Part shown: in pieces, positions 50,776 to 59,622 of the stretch
How the letters are laid out: the number at the start of each line of letters is the position of its first letter
Numbering within the stretch: position 1 is the first letter of the stretch
NCBI RefSeq assembly: GCF_017614965.1
Contig: NZ_WVUG01000015.1
Span: forward strand, 1-63,703
Source: Streptomyces griseorubiginosus
GTDB lineage: Bacteria; Actinomycetota; Actinomycetes; Streptomycetales; Streptomycetaceae
Direction: 5' to 3'
DNA length: 63,703 bases
The notes under the pieces: generated by a model
The model's input: the letters and a program-made list of their open reading frames with translations, nothing else
Databases searched by the model: none
What the model was told of the DNA's origin: nothing
Translations under genes and position numbers: made by a program

Positions 50776-51198
50776 ATGAGCACTTCCGTCCCTCGCCCCT
50801 CGGTGCTGTTCGTCTGTGTGCACAACGCCGGCCGGTCCCAGATGGCGGCCGCGTTCCTCTCCCACCTCGCGGGCGAGAGGGTCGAGGTCCGTTCGGCCGG
50901 GTCCGCCCCCGCCGACGCCGTCAACCCCGCCGTCGTCGAGGCGATGAGCGAGGTCGGCATCGACATCTCCGCGCAGACCCCGAAGATCCTCACCACCGGG
51001 GCCGTCCAGGCCTCCGACGTCGTCATCACCATGGGATGCGGCGACGCCTGCCCCGTCTTCCCCGGCAAGCGGTACCTCGACTGGCGGCTCGACGACCCGG
51101 CCGGGCGCGGCGTGGAGGCCGTACGCCCCATCCGCGACGAGATCGAGAGCCGCGTCCGCGCGCTGATCGGAGAGGTGACATCCGGGACCGAGGAGTGA
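50776..51198 (+). CDS. arsC: Arsenate reductase, low-molecular-weight phosphatase fold
   Basis: A 140-residue enzyme reducing arsenate to arsenite with thiols. The P-loop CX5R is CVHNAGRSQMAAAF; the resolving cysteines lie in MGCGDACPVFPGKRYLDW, as in thioredoxin- or mycothiol-dependent ArsC. ATG 50776 follows CCGAGAAAG. It completes an arsR-(MIP remnant)-arsC unit with arsM opposite; no arsB/acr3 exporter is present. Confidence 0.93.
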   Translation: MSTSVPRPSVLFVCVHNAGRSQMAAAFLSHLAGERVEVRSAGSAPADAVNPAVVEAMSEVGIDISAQTPKILTTGAVQASDVVITMGCGDACPVFPGKRYLDWRLDDPAGRGVEAVRPIRDEIESRVRALIGEVTSGTEE

Positions 51199-51310
51199 TA
51201 TGGATCACCAAAAATCTGCCCACCGCACGCAACTGCGACGCATGCCGTAGTCATCTGACTAGGAGTCGGGGCCCGCAGGGGCTGGGCAGTTGGAGAGAAC
51301 GGGACAGGTC

Positions 51311-52297
51311 GTGGGACGGCGCACAAGTGGCATAGGGATCGCACTCGTCACGGTCGCGACGCTCGTGGGCGCGAGCGCCTGCGGCGCGGGCGGCGGTGAC
51401 AAGGCGAGCGGCACCGACGCGAAGGCGTCGGGGAAGGCGAGCGCGAGTGCCTCGCCGACGCCGACGAAGCCCGCGGGCCCGCCGATGCTGCTGGACACCA
51501 TCACCCCCCAGACGGGCACCACGGTCGGCGTGGCCATGCCGATCTCGGTGATCTTCACCAACCCCGTCGCGGAGAAGGCCCGGGCCACGGTCGAGAAGCA
51601 CATGAAGGTCAGCGCCTCCCAGCCGGTGGCCGGCGCCTGGCACTGGATGGGCGACCGACGCGCCGACTGGCGGCCCAAGACCTTCTGGCCCTCGGGTACG
51701 AAGGTGAAGATCGACGCCGACCTCAAGGGCGTCAGCAACGGCAACGGACGCTACGGCGTGCACGGCTACACGCACACCTTCACCATCGGCGACGACGTCC
51801 GCGCGGACGTCTCCGTCACCGGCCACACCATGAAGGTGACCCGCAACGGGAAGCTGGTGCGCACCCTGTCCATCAACGCGGGCAGCGCCCAGTACCCGAC
51901 GTGGGACGGCACCATGGCCGTCATCGACAAGCAGGAGAAGGTCCACATGACCTCCTGCAGCGTCGGCATCAGCTGCGACAAGGGCAGCCCCAACTACTAC
52001 GACCTGACGCTGCCCTGGGACGTGCACCTGACCCAGTCCGGCACGTACGTGCACTACTCGACCGGTGACCCCTATCCGGGCAGCGGCAGCGCCCGCGGCT
52101 CGCACGGCTGCGTCCACCTGTCCATGGCGGACGCCAAGTGGTTCTACGGCCAGATCAAGCAGGGCGACCCCGTCACCATCACCGGCTCGCCCCGCGGCAA
52201 CGCCCCGGCCGACAACGGCTACGCCGACTTCAACCTCTCCTGGAGCCAGTGGCTCGCGGGCAGCGGGGCCGGGGAGCAGACGACCGCGACGCTGTGA
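51311..52297 (+). CDS. L,D-transpeptidase lipoprotein (Ldt, YkuD family)
   Basis: A peptidoglycan cross-linking enzyme of about 328 residues making 3-3 bonds. The N-terminus (GRRTSGIGIALVTVATLVGA then SACG) is a lipoprotein-like signal, followed by a 30-residue Ala/Ser/Pro spacer. An Ig-like domain (about 60-180: TITPQTGTTVGVAMPISVIF) precedes the YkuD domain with the catalytic SRGSHGCVHLS-type block (ARGSHGCVHLSMADAKWFYG). Two starts are possible: GTG 51311 (used here) or TTG 51290, seven codons earlier. Confidence 0.9.
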   Translation: MGRRTSGIGIALVTVATLVGASACGAGGGDKASGTDAKASGKASASASPTPTKPAGPPMLLDTITPQTGTTVGVAMPISVIFTNPVAEKARATVEKHMKVSASQPVAGAWHWMGDRRADWRPKTFWPSGTKVKIDADLKGVSNGNGRYGVHGYTHTFTIGDDVRADVSVTGHTMKVTRNGKLVRTLSINAGSAQYPTWDGTMAVIDKQEKVHMTSCSVGISCDKGSPNYYDLTLPWDVHLTQSGTYVHYSTGDPYPGSGSARGSHGCVHLSMADAKWFYGQIKQGDPVTITGSPRGNAPADNGYADFNLSWSQWLAGSGAGEQTTATL

Positions 52298-52356
52298 CCC
52301 GGCCCGCACATCGGTGACGGTCGCCGTCCCGGCCGTCACCGGTACGCTCATGCGTC

Positions 52357-53328
52357 GTGCGGCAGACACGCCTCGACACCGCCCGGATCCGGGCGGCCCG
52401 CCGGGTGATCGACCCGGTGTTCCTCGACACGCCGCTGTACCGCTGCGAGGCACTGGAGCCGCACCTCGGCTGCGCGGTGAGCGTCAAGCTGGAGACGGCG
52501 AACCCCGTCCGCAGCTTCAAGGCACGCGGCACCGAGGTGGTCGCGAGCCGGCTCGCCGAGCACGGTCCGCGGGCCGTGGTGTGCGCCAGCGCGGGCAATC
52601 TCGGCCAGGCGCTGGCCTGGTCCGGCCGTGGGCGTGGGCTGGACGTCACCGTCGTGGCATCGCGCTTCGCGACCGTGGCCAAGCTCGATCGCATCCGCGC
52701 GCTGGGCGCCAGGCTGGAACTGGTGGACGGCGACCACGAGTCGGCGCGTGAGCGGGCGGCGGCCGTCGCGCGGCACCAGGGCGTCCGGCTGGTCGAGGAC
52801 AGCCTGGACATCGAGACCTGCGAGGGCGCGGCGACCATCGGCCTGGAACTCGTGGACGCCGAGCCGTCGTTCGACGCCGTCCTGATCGCACTCGGCGGCG
52901 GGGCGCTCGCCACCGGTGTGGGGCACGTGGTCAAGGACCTGGCGCCCGGGACCGAGGTGATCTGCGTCCAGCCGCTGGGCGCGCCGGCGATGACCCGCTC
53001 CTGGCACAGCCGGCGCGTGGTCACCACCGACTCGACCGACACGATCGCCGACGGCGTCGCGGGCCGGTACCCCATCCCGGCCGTCCTGGACGACCTCCTC
53101 CTGGTCGCCGACGACGCGCTGCTGGTCGAGGAGGCGTCGATCGTCGCCGGCCTGCGGATGCTCCTCCACCACGCCGGCCTCGTCGTCGAACCGTCGGCGG
53201 CGCTCGGCGTCGCGGCGCTTCTGGAGAACCGGGACCGCTTCGCCGGCCGGCACGTGGTGACCGTCATCTGCGGCAGCAACGTCGACATGGACGCGTACCA
53301 CCGCTGGGTCGGTACGGCTTCTCGCTGA
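52357..53328 (+). CDS. PLP-dependent threonine/serine dehydratase-like lyase
   Basis: A 323-residue fold-type II PLP enzyme. The Schiff-base lysine is in NPVRSFKARGTEVV, the phosphate-binding loop in ALGGGALATGVGHV, and substrate loop in CASAGNLGQALAW. It resembles threonine ammonia-lyase without a regulatory ACT domain. TACGCT at 52343-52348 ends 8 bp before GTG 52357, so the mRNA is likely leaderless. Exact substrate unknown. Confidence 0.88.
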   Translation: MRQTRLDTARIRAARRVIDPVFLDTPLYRCEALEPHLGCAVSVKLETANPVRSFKARGTEVVASRLAEHGPRAVVCASAGNLGQALAWSGRGRGLDVTVVASRFATVAKLDRIRALGARLELVDGDHESARERAAAVARHQGVRLVEDSLDIETCEGAATIGLELVDAEPSFDAVLIALGGGALATGVGHVVKDLAPGTEVICVQPLGAPAMTRSWHSRRVVTTDSTDTIADGVAGRYPIPAVLDDLLLVADDALLVEEASIVAGLRMLLHHAGLVVEPSAALGVAALLENRDRFAGRHVVTVICGSNVDMDAYHRWVGTASR

Positions 53329-53367
53329 CGTCGCGCCGACGCCGACCGCCGCCCCGGCGGGAGCGGA

Positions 53368-54012
53368 TCAAGCGCCCGCGGCAGGGGGCGTGGGCCTGCG
53401 CAGCAGCCACTGACCGAACGTCCGCCGAGGCGGCCGTACCACCACGCGGCCGTGCGCCTTCTGGCCGACCAGCTCCACGCGCAGGGTGACCGGAGCGTCC
53501 TGGTCAGCCGGAGCCCGACGGTACGTGAGCTTGCTGTGGACCAGTCGCAGGCCGTCGGTGTCGACGACGACGCCCGGCCTCGTGATCAGCGTCAGGGTCT
53601 TCCCCGCCGTCTCCAGGTCGATCCGCAAGGTGTCGTGCGTGATCACGGCCTCGGTGAAGTCGAGCGTCACATCACACCAGTACACCGCGAGTTCCATTCT
53701 CCGCGGCACCACCCAGCGCCCCGCCCGTTCGATCGCGCCGCTGTGCACCTGCTCGATCCGGACGACGTCCTTGGCCTCCGCCTCGGCCGACACGTTCGGC
53801 AGGTCGGCGGTGAGCGCGGACAGTTCGCCCAGGGTCCGTGCCGACAGGGCGACCTCCAGACGCTCGTCCAACTCGTCCGAGGTCAGCAGGCCGTCCCCCG
53901 CCGCGATGCGCAGCACGTCCACCACGCGGTCCCGGTCCGCGTGGGAGGCTCGCAGCTCGGGCGGCGACCCGAGCTCGGAGCCCTTCGGCGTGGGCGACAT
54001 CTCTCCCGACAT
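53368..54012 (-). CDS. DUF1707 domain protein
   Basis: A 214-residue soluble protein. The N-terminal DUF1707 (LRASHADRDRVVDVLRIAAG, GLLTSDELDERLEVALSART) is a short helical domain widespread in actinobacteria. The rest is a beta-rich LiaF-like/DUF2154-type domain (VVPRRMELAVYWCDVTLDFT, ITRPGVVVDTDGLRLVHSKL). The role is unknown; envelope-stress sensing has been suggested for similar domains. TATATCGCGACATG (54091-54104) in its upstream gap resembles PadR-type sites. Confidence 0.8.
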   Translation of the reverse strand: MSGEMSPTPKGSELGSPPELRASHADRDRVVDVLRIAAGDGLLTSDELDERLEVALSARTLGELSALTADLPNVSAEAEAKDVVRIEQVHSGAIERAGRWVVPRRMELAVYWCDVTLDFTEAVITHDTLRIDLETAGKTLTLITRPGVVVDTDGLRLVHSKLTYRRAPADQDAPVTLRVELVGQKAHGRVVVRPPRRTFGQWLLRRPTPPAAGA

Positions 54013-54090
54013 GCTTCCGTCCTGGTCCTGTCGAACGTCATCCGACGTCTTGGTGCGACGCGAGCAGCGACGCGACGAGAAGACTAACGC

Positions 54091-54104
54091 TATATCGCGA
54101 CATG
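54091..54104 (-). promoter_or_regulatory. TCGCGA-centred motif upstream of the DUF1707 gene
   Basis: TATATCGCGACATG is an imperfect palindrome around TCGCGA, 80 bp upstream of the DUF1707 start, and resembles PadR operators of actinobacteria (TGTCGCGATATA read on the minus strand). Confidence 0.35.
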
Positions 54105-54234
54105 GACCCCGGCCGGGCGCCGTCCCGGAGGGGTGGCGGCCGGTGGTGACTCACGGCGTACGACATCCATCATGCCGGGACGTGGTCGGGGCAACAACCG
54201 GGCCCCGAGGGCCAGTTGCTCAGGGCCGGCACAG

Positions 54235-54642
54235 TCAGTCGAGGACCGCGGTCGCCTCGATCTCGACCAGGTGCTCGGGGACGTCCAGTGCCGCGACCCC
54301 GATCAGTGTGGTCGGCGGGACCGGAGTGACCCCGAGCCTCGCGGTGGCCCGCGAGATGCCGTCCAGGAGCTGGGGCATCTTGTCGGGGTTCCAGTCGACG
54401 ACGTAGAAGGTCAGCTTCGCCACGTCGTCGAAGGAGCCCCCGGCTTCGGCCAGGGCGGTGGCGACGTTGAGATAGCTCTGCTCGACCTGCGCGGCGAGGT
54501 CTCCCTTGCCGACGGTCGTCCCCTCGGCGTCCCAGGCGACCTGCCCGGCGACGAAGACCAGCCGCGAACCGGAGGCGATCGCCACCTGGCGGTAGACGTC
54601 GATCTTCGGCAGTCCTTCGGGATTCCTGAGAGTGATGGTCAT
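54235..54642 (-). CDS. RidA/YjgF-family protein lacking the catalytic arginine
   Basis: A 135-residue Rid-family trimer-forming protein (SRLVFVAGQVAWDAEGTTVG, FDDVAKLTFYVVDWNPDKMP). In RidA deaminases the C-terminal block reads ARVEIDAIA; here it is EHLVEIEATAV, so the key Arg is Leu. It therefore probably belongs to a Rid4-7-type subgroup without imine-deaminase activity, or with altered substrate. Confidence 0.87.
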   Translation of the reverse strand: MTITLRNPEGLPKIDVYRQVAIASGSRLVFVAGQVAWDAEGTTVGKGDLAAQVEQSYLNVATALAEAGGSFDDVAKLTFYVVDWNPDKMPQLLDGISRATARLGVTPVPPTTLIGVAALDVPEHLVEIEATAVLD

Positions 54643-55043
54643 GCTGTCCGCCTTTCATGTCAGACCTTCGTGGTCTCTTCCGGTTACTCGGCAACCATAA
54701 GAGAGTGGGCGCTGACGTGGAAGAACGCACTTTTCGGTGACTGGGTAACCGGATGGTGACCACCGTGCGCGAGCGGGCCGACCGGTGGCCTCCATCGCGG
54801 CGCCTTCGCGCGGGCCGCGTGCGGCGAACTGCTTGAAGAGGTGTACGACCGCTACCGCCGCGCCCAACCCGGCGCACTGTCCCGGCCGCACCGGTGGTAG
54901 GCCGGCGGACGCCCTCCTCCGCGCCGACCGCGCCCCGCACCCGGCGGCAGCCGGGATCGTGTGGGGCTGTGTACGTGGCCTGTGCACGGGTAGCCGCAAG
55001 AGCGGCAATCGGTCACGAGTGGTGAACAACGAAAGAGCCCCAC
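54643..55043. other. Intergenic region without a convincing gene
   Basis: A 401-bp gap with CCGGTTAC (54680-54687) and its inverse GTAACCGG (54745-54752), 57 bp apart, which may be a regulator site for the leftward Rid gene. One plus-strand frame from about 54760 to 54900 reads GGLHRGAFARAACGELLEEV and ends in a stop; it could be a gene remnant but has no start or RBS. Confidence 0.5.
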
Positions 55044-55568
55044 ATGGTCATCCCGCTTATGAAGCAGGCGGAGGATGAGCCGGGCCGGCACGAGCACGCC
55101 ACGCTGCGTTACGCCGCAGCGTGGGGCCCGACCACGGCCTGCGCCGCCCAGGCACGCCGCGACCTGCGCGCCGTCCTCGCCCATGTCCCGCGCGCCGGCC
55201 GCGCACCCGTTCCCGCGTCCCGGGCCATGGACGCCGAACTCGTCGTCAGCGAACTCGTCACCAACGTCCTGCGGCACGCACCCGGCCCCTGCTCGCTCAC
55301 GGTGCAGCTGACCGGCACACACCTCGCCATCAGCCTGTACGACACCTCGCCCCAGGCTCCGACGGTCCGGCCCCCCGACCGCGGCCGCGTCGGCGGACAC
55401 GGACTGCACCTGGTGCACTCGGTCAGTGACGAGGTCGTCGTCACTCCCCGCGGCAGGGGCAAGGAGATCACCGCCCACCTGAGGCTGGTCACGGGCGACG
55501 AACTCGGCAGGGCCGACAGGACGGTGCTGTCCTCGTCCATCTCGGGCCGGACACAACAGACCTCGTGA
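55044..55568 (+). CDS. Stand-alone histidine-kinase-type ATPase (anti-sigma-like)
   Basis: A 174-residue GHKL ATPase domain similar to RsbW/SpoIIAB and the many solitary Streptomyces copies. The N box is AELVVSELVTNVLRHAPGPC and G boxes are SLYDTSPQAP and GGHGLHLVHSVSD. The domain is complete, but no sigma-factor or anti-anti-sigma gene is beside it. ATG 55044 or 55059 could be used. Its stop codon abuts the MFS gene's stop with no gap (55566-55571, TGATCA). Confidence 0.87.
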   Translation: MVIPLMKQAEDEPGRHEHATLRYAAAWGPTTACAAQARRDLRAVLAHVPRAGRAPVPASRAMDAELVVSELVTNVLRHAPGPCSLTVQLTGTHLAISLYDTSPQAPTVRPPDRGRVGGHGLHLVHSVSDEVVVTPRGRGKEITAHLRLVTGDELGRADRTVLSSSISGRTQQTS

Positions 55569-56990
55569 TCAGTGGCTCGCCGGTGAGGCGGGCCGGGCCG
55601 GCTGCCGGTCGCCGGCGGCCGTGGTCCTCGGGAGGCGGGTCGCCGCGGCCAGGCCGACGAGGGCCGTGACGGCGAGGGTGATCATCGCGGCGGCGTAGGC
55701 GCCTTTGGTGAGCCCGGAGACCAGGATCGTGCCGGCGATGGCGGTGCCGAAGGAGGAGCCGAGGTTGGAGACACTGCGGGACAGGCCCGAGATCTCGCCC
55801 TGTCGGTCCTCGGGGAAGCTGGACTGGACGACGTTGACCGAGGGGGTCAGCATCCCGCCGAGGCCCAGGCCGATGAGGAGCAGCCCGGGGACGTAGGCCC
55901 AGGCGGTGGTGTACGCGGCGGCCAGCGCGATCAGCAGGGCCACCCCGGCGACGGCGACGACGAAGCCGGCCATGATCAGGGTGCGCTGGGGGCGCAGCCT
56001 CGCGAGTCGTGCGGCGGACAGCGAGGAGATGAGCAGCCCGAGAGTGGCGGCGGTGAAGATGACACCGGTCTCGATGGCGTTGTAGTGGCGTACGACCTGG
56101 AGGTACGCCGCGACCGTGAACGAGGTTCCCATCAGCAGCAGCCACTGCGTGTTCTGGGTGACCAGGCCCAGGTTGGAGGTGCGGTTGCGGAAGAGGCTGA
56201 GGGACAGCAGCGGCTGCCCGCCGGACCGTTCCCTGGCGCCCACCCAGCGGAAGAAGCAGAGCAGGACCAGGGCGCCCAGCACGAGCAGGCCGACCATCAG
56301 CCAGACGTTGTTGTCGGCGGCCAGGATGCCCATGACGACCAGGACGAGTCCGAGGGCGGACAGGATCGCCCCGCCGGTGTCGAAGGACCGGCTCGGGTCG
56401 GGCGGCAGCGGGTCCTCCAGGCGCCGTCCGAGCGTCACGATCACCGCGATGACGAGGGCCTGGAAGACGAAGGCGGCCCGCCAGCTGATCCCCTCGGTGA
56501 TCAGCCCGCCGATCAGCGGGCCGGCGGCCGCGCCGATGCCGCCCAGCGCCATGACGATGCCGAACGCCCGTGCCCTGGACGTCAGGTCCGGGTGCAGGAG
56601 CGTCGTGAGGATGTACACGGGCGGGATGAGCAGGGCCGTACCCACGCCCTGGAGGACGGAGTTGCCGAGGATCAGTACGCCGAGGCCGGGAGCGGCCGCG
56701 CTGAGCAGCGACCCGACGGCGTACACGATCAGACCGGCCAGGAAGCAGCGCTTTCGGCCGTAGCGGTCGGTCAGCTTGCCGCCGGGGATCATCAGCGCCG
56801 CCATGACCAGCAGGAAGACGGTGATGGCGACCTGTACGCCCTGCACGCTCGTGTCCAGGTCCTCGCTGATGTCGTTGATCATCACGTTCATGTTGGAGCC
56901 GGCGAAGCTGCAGATGAACTGCGCGAGGGCGAGGGCGGCGAGCACCCTGTCGTGCCCCGGCGACCGAGCCGCCGCGGCCGTCTCAGCCAC
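55569..56990 (-). CDS. MFS transporter (DHA2-like, about 14 helices)
   Basis: A 473-residue drug/proton antiporter-like permease. The segment NMNVMINDISEDLDTSVQGV and the motif A GGKLTDRYGRKRCFLAG are those of EmrB/QacA-type carriers; motif C GIGAAAGPLIGGLI follows. GTG 56990 has GGAGG eight bases upstream and overlaps the GH15 stop by 8 bp, so it is preferred over ATG 57035, which overlaps 53 bp. It is coupled to a glucanase-like gene; substrate unknown. Confidence 0.88.
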   Translation of the reverse strand: MAETAAAARSPGHDRVLAALALAQFICSFAGSNMNVMINDISEDLDTSVQGVQVAITVFLLVMAALMIPGGKLTDRYGRKRCFLAGLIVYAVGSLLSAAAPGLGVLILGNSVLQGVGTALLIPPVYILTTLLHPDLTSRARAFGIVMALGGIGAAAGPLIGGLITEGISWRAAFVFQALVIAVIVTLGRRLEDPLPPDPSRSFDTGGAILSALGLVLVVMGILAADNNVWLMVGLLVLGALVLLCFFRWVGARERSGGQPLLSLSLFRNRTSNLGLVTQNTQWLLLMGTSFTVAAYLQVVRHYNAIETGVIFTAATLGLLISSLSAARLARLRPQRTLIMAGFVVAVAGVALLIALAAAYTTAWAYVPGLLLIGLGLGGMLTPSVNVVQSSFPEDRQGEISGLSRSVSNLGSSFGTAIAGTILVSGLTKGAYAAAMITLAVTALVGLAAATRLPRTTAAGDRQPARPASPASH

Positions 56991-58896
56991 CGGTGCCGCC
57001 TCCGCCCGCGTCCGCGTGGGGCACCGTGAGGCCATGGGTCACGGGGTGGCCGCTGTCGCCGTGCCGGGGTCCCGTCTTGGCCTTCTCGAGTTCCTCGTCG
57101 AGTGCCATGGCCGCGGTGACCAGGGCGAGATGGGTGAACGCCTGCGGGAAGTTGCCGAGTTGCTCGCCCGAGGGGCCGATCTCCTCCGCGAACAGGCCGA
57201 CGTGGTTGGCGTAGGTCAGCATCTTGTCGAAGGCGTACCGGGCCTGGTTGAGCCTGCCGCTGCGGGCGAGTGCCTCGACGTAGAAGAAGCTGCACAGGTT
57301 GAAGGTGCCCTCCGAACCGCGCAGGCCGTCGGGGGAGGCCGCCGGGTCGTACCGGTAGACCAGGCTGTCGCTGACGAGTTCCTCGTCCATGGCGTCGAGG
57401 GTGCTGAGCCAGTCGGGGTCGTGGGGCGAGACGAAGCCGACCCTCGGCATCAGCAGCAGTGAGGCGTCCAGGACGTCGGTGTCGTAGTGCTGCACGAAGG
57501 CCTGGCGCTTGTCGTGCCAGCCGCGTTCGACGATCTGACGGAAGACGGCGTCCCGTGCTCCGGTCCAGCGGGCGATGTCGGCGGGGCGGGAGAACGCGGC
57601 GGCGGCGCGGACGCCGCGGTCGAACGCCACCCAGGTCATCAGCCGGCTGTAGGTGAAGTCCTGCCGTCCGCCCCGGGTCTCCCAGATCCCCTCGTCGGGC
57701 TGGTCCCAGTGCCCGGCGAGCCAGTCCAGGACCTCACTCAGCGCATGCCAGCCGCGGATCGCGCCGACGTCCCCGCCGACGATCAGCGCGTCGGAGGCCT
57801 CGCCGTAGATGTCGAGCTGCAGCTGGTCCGCCGCCGCGTTGCCGGCCCGCACCGGTCGGGAGCCCCGGTAGCCCTCCAGGTGGTCGAGGGTCTCCTCGGT
57901 CAGATGGGGGTCGCCATCGATCCGGTACATGATCTGCAGCGGGTCGCCCGAGCTCCGGTCCCTGGTCTCGATGCGATCGCGCAGCCAGCGGCGGAACGCG
58001 TACGCCTCGTCCTCGAAGCCCAGGTCGATCAGCGCGCGCACGGACAGCGACGCGTCACGGATCCAGGTGTAGCGGTAGTCCCAGTTGCGCTCACCCCCGA
58101 TCTGCTCGGGCAGTCCCATGGTGGCGGCGGCGATGGGGGCGCCGGTCGGCGCGTACGTCAGCAGCTTGAGCGTGATCGCCGAGCGGTTCACGATGTCCTG
58201 CCAGCGGCCCCGGTAGGTGCACGAACGCAGCCACGACAGCCAGAAGGCGCGGCATGTCTCCATGGCGTCCGCGACGCCCTCCAGCGTGGGCACGGGCGGA
58301 GCGGGAGACCCGCCGGGCGCGCTGGTGAGCACCACGGCGGCGGCCTGGCCGGCGAGCAGCGTGAAGCGTGCGCTGACGTCGTCGCCGTCCTCGCGGAAGG
58401 CGATGCCGGCGGTGGACTGCAGATGCAGGTCCGCGCCCGGGCCGTGGAAGACGGCGGAGTGCTCGTCGGGGAGCGAGAGGGTGTGTGTGCCGCGGCCGTA
58501 GTCGAAGCGCGGCTGGCAGCTGAGGGCGAAGGGCAGCCGGCCCCGGACGACCCGGACCACCCGCACCAGCTGATGCACGTCGGTCGGTGTGCTGGACGGG
58601 TTCGGCACCATGAAGTCGGCGACCTCGCCCACTCCGTCGGGAGCCATGAAGCGGGTGACCAGGATGGCCGTGTCGGACAGGTACAGCTGTCGTACGGTCA
58701 TGGCGTTCCCGTCCGGGAACTCCGCGGCCAGGTGGCAGTGCCCGCCGCGTTCGCCGTCCAGGAGGGAGGCGAAGACACTGGGCGAGTCGAAGCGAGGCGT
58801 GCACCACCAGTCGATGGTTCCGCCGGACGACACCAGGGCGGCGGTCTGGAGGTCGCCGACCATGCCGTGTTCCGCGATGGGCGGGTACCGGTTCAC
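56983..58896 (-). CDS. Glycoside hydrolase family 15 protein (trehalase/glucoamylase-like)
   Basis: A 637-residue (alpha/alpha)6-barrel enzyme. An N-terminal beta-sandwich domain (YPPIAEHGMVGDLQTAALVS, DWWCTPRFDSPSVFASLLDG) precedes the catalytic domain with RNWDYRYTWIRDASLS, IYGEASDALI and GTFNLCSFFYVEALAR. Actinobacterial members include trehalases; glucoamylase or isomaltose-type activity is possible. No signal peptide is seen, so it acts in the cytosol. GTG 58896 follows AGGGGG. Confidence 0.9.
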   Translation of the reverse strand: MNRYPPIAEHGMVGDLQTAALVSSGGTIDWWCTPRFDSPSVFASLLDGERGGHCHLAAEFPDGNAMTVRQLYLSDTAILVTRFMAPDGVGEVADFMVPNPSSTPTDVHQLVRVVRVVRGRLPFALSCQPRFDYGRGTHTLSLPDEHSAVFHGPGADLHLQSTAGIAFREDGDDVSARFTLLAGQAAAVVLTSAPGGSPAPPVPTLEGVADAMETCRAFWLSWLRSCTYRGRWQDIVNRSAITLKLLTYAPTGAPIAAATMGLPEQIGGERNWDYRYTWIRDASLSVRALIDLGFEDEAYAFRRWLRDRIETRDRSSGDPLQIMYRIDGDPHLTEETLDHLEGYRGSRPVRAGNAAADQLQLDIYGEASDALIVGGDVGAIRGWHALSEVLDWLAGHWDQPDEGIWETRGGRQDFTYSRLMTWVAFDRGVRAAAAFSRPADIARWTGARDAVFRQIVERGWHDKRQAFVQHYDTDVLDASLLLMPRVGFVSPHDPDWLSTLDAMDEELVSDSLVYRYDPAASPDGLRGSEGTFNLCSFFYVEALARSGRLNQARYAFDKMLTYANHVGLFAEEIGPSGEQLGNFPQAFTHLALVTAAMALDEELEKAKTGPRHGDSGHPVTHGLTVPHADAGGGGTGG

Positions 58897-59135
58897 GTGA
58901 TCCCCCTGCCGGGTACGGGACGCCGTGGCGGCAGGGCGGTAGCCGCCACAGATCTGTGCACGACAAGTCTTCGGCCGGGCGGTGCCGGGAACATCACCCA
59001 CCGCGGGTGAAAGCAGGCCGTGGTCCGGTGGGGGCGATTACCTCAAATAGATTTCACCAATATGACGAATGTGGTGGTGCGCCGGGGGTAGATGGGGTGG
59101 GGCAAGCGGCGCTTCGGACGTGAGGCGGACTGTGT

Positions 59136-59615
59136 ATGGAGCTGCCCGGGCAGAACGAGGAGGGTCCGCAACCCCTGCTGGAGCGCCGGATCTCCGCCGC
59201 CGTCGCCTTCGAGGGCCACGAGGAGATCGCCGAAGCCCGCGACCTGGCCCGCTCTTTCCTCGTCGACCTCCAGGACATGCACGGCCTGACGGTCTCGCCC
59301 CGCGCCGTCGGCGCCGTCCAGCTCGTGGTGAGCGAGCTGGTGACCAACGCCCACAAGTACGCGCCGGGCCCGTGCCTGCTGACGCTGGAGGTCGGCGACG
59401 GGGCGGTGGAGGTGACCGTGTGGGACAGCGAACCGCAACTGCCGCTCGTCCAGGCCACGGATCCGGGCCGGGTCGGCCAGCACGGCCTGGAGATCGTGAC
59501 GGCCCTGTGCCGGAGCCTCGAAATGCACCGCGAACCCGTGGGCAAGCGGATCATGGCGGCCGTGCTGCTGACCGAGAACGCGGTGGGCGACGTGGCGGGC
59601 GATCAGGTCGGCTGA
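59136..59615 (+). CDS. Second stand-alone histidine-kinase-type ATPase
   Basis: A 159-residue GHKL ATPase domain with N box AVQLVVSELVTNAHKYAPGP and G boxes WDSEPQLPL and GQHGLEIVTALC. It is related to the protein at 55044 but clearly diverged. It is divergent from the GH15 gene (239 bp gap with no other gene) and convergent with the PIG-L gene 7 bp away. Confidence 0.87.
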   Translation: MELPGQNEEGPQPLLERRISAAVAFEGHEEIAEARDLARSFLVDLQDMHGLTVSPRAVGAVQLVVSELVTNAHKYAPGPCLLTLEVGDGAVEVTVWDSEPQLPLVQATDPGRVGQHGLEIVTALCRSLEMHREPVGKRIMAAVLLTENAVGDVAGDQVG

Positions 59616-59622
59616 CCTCGCG

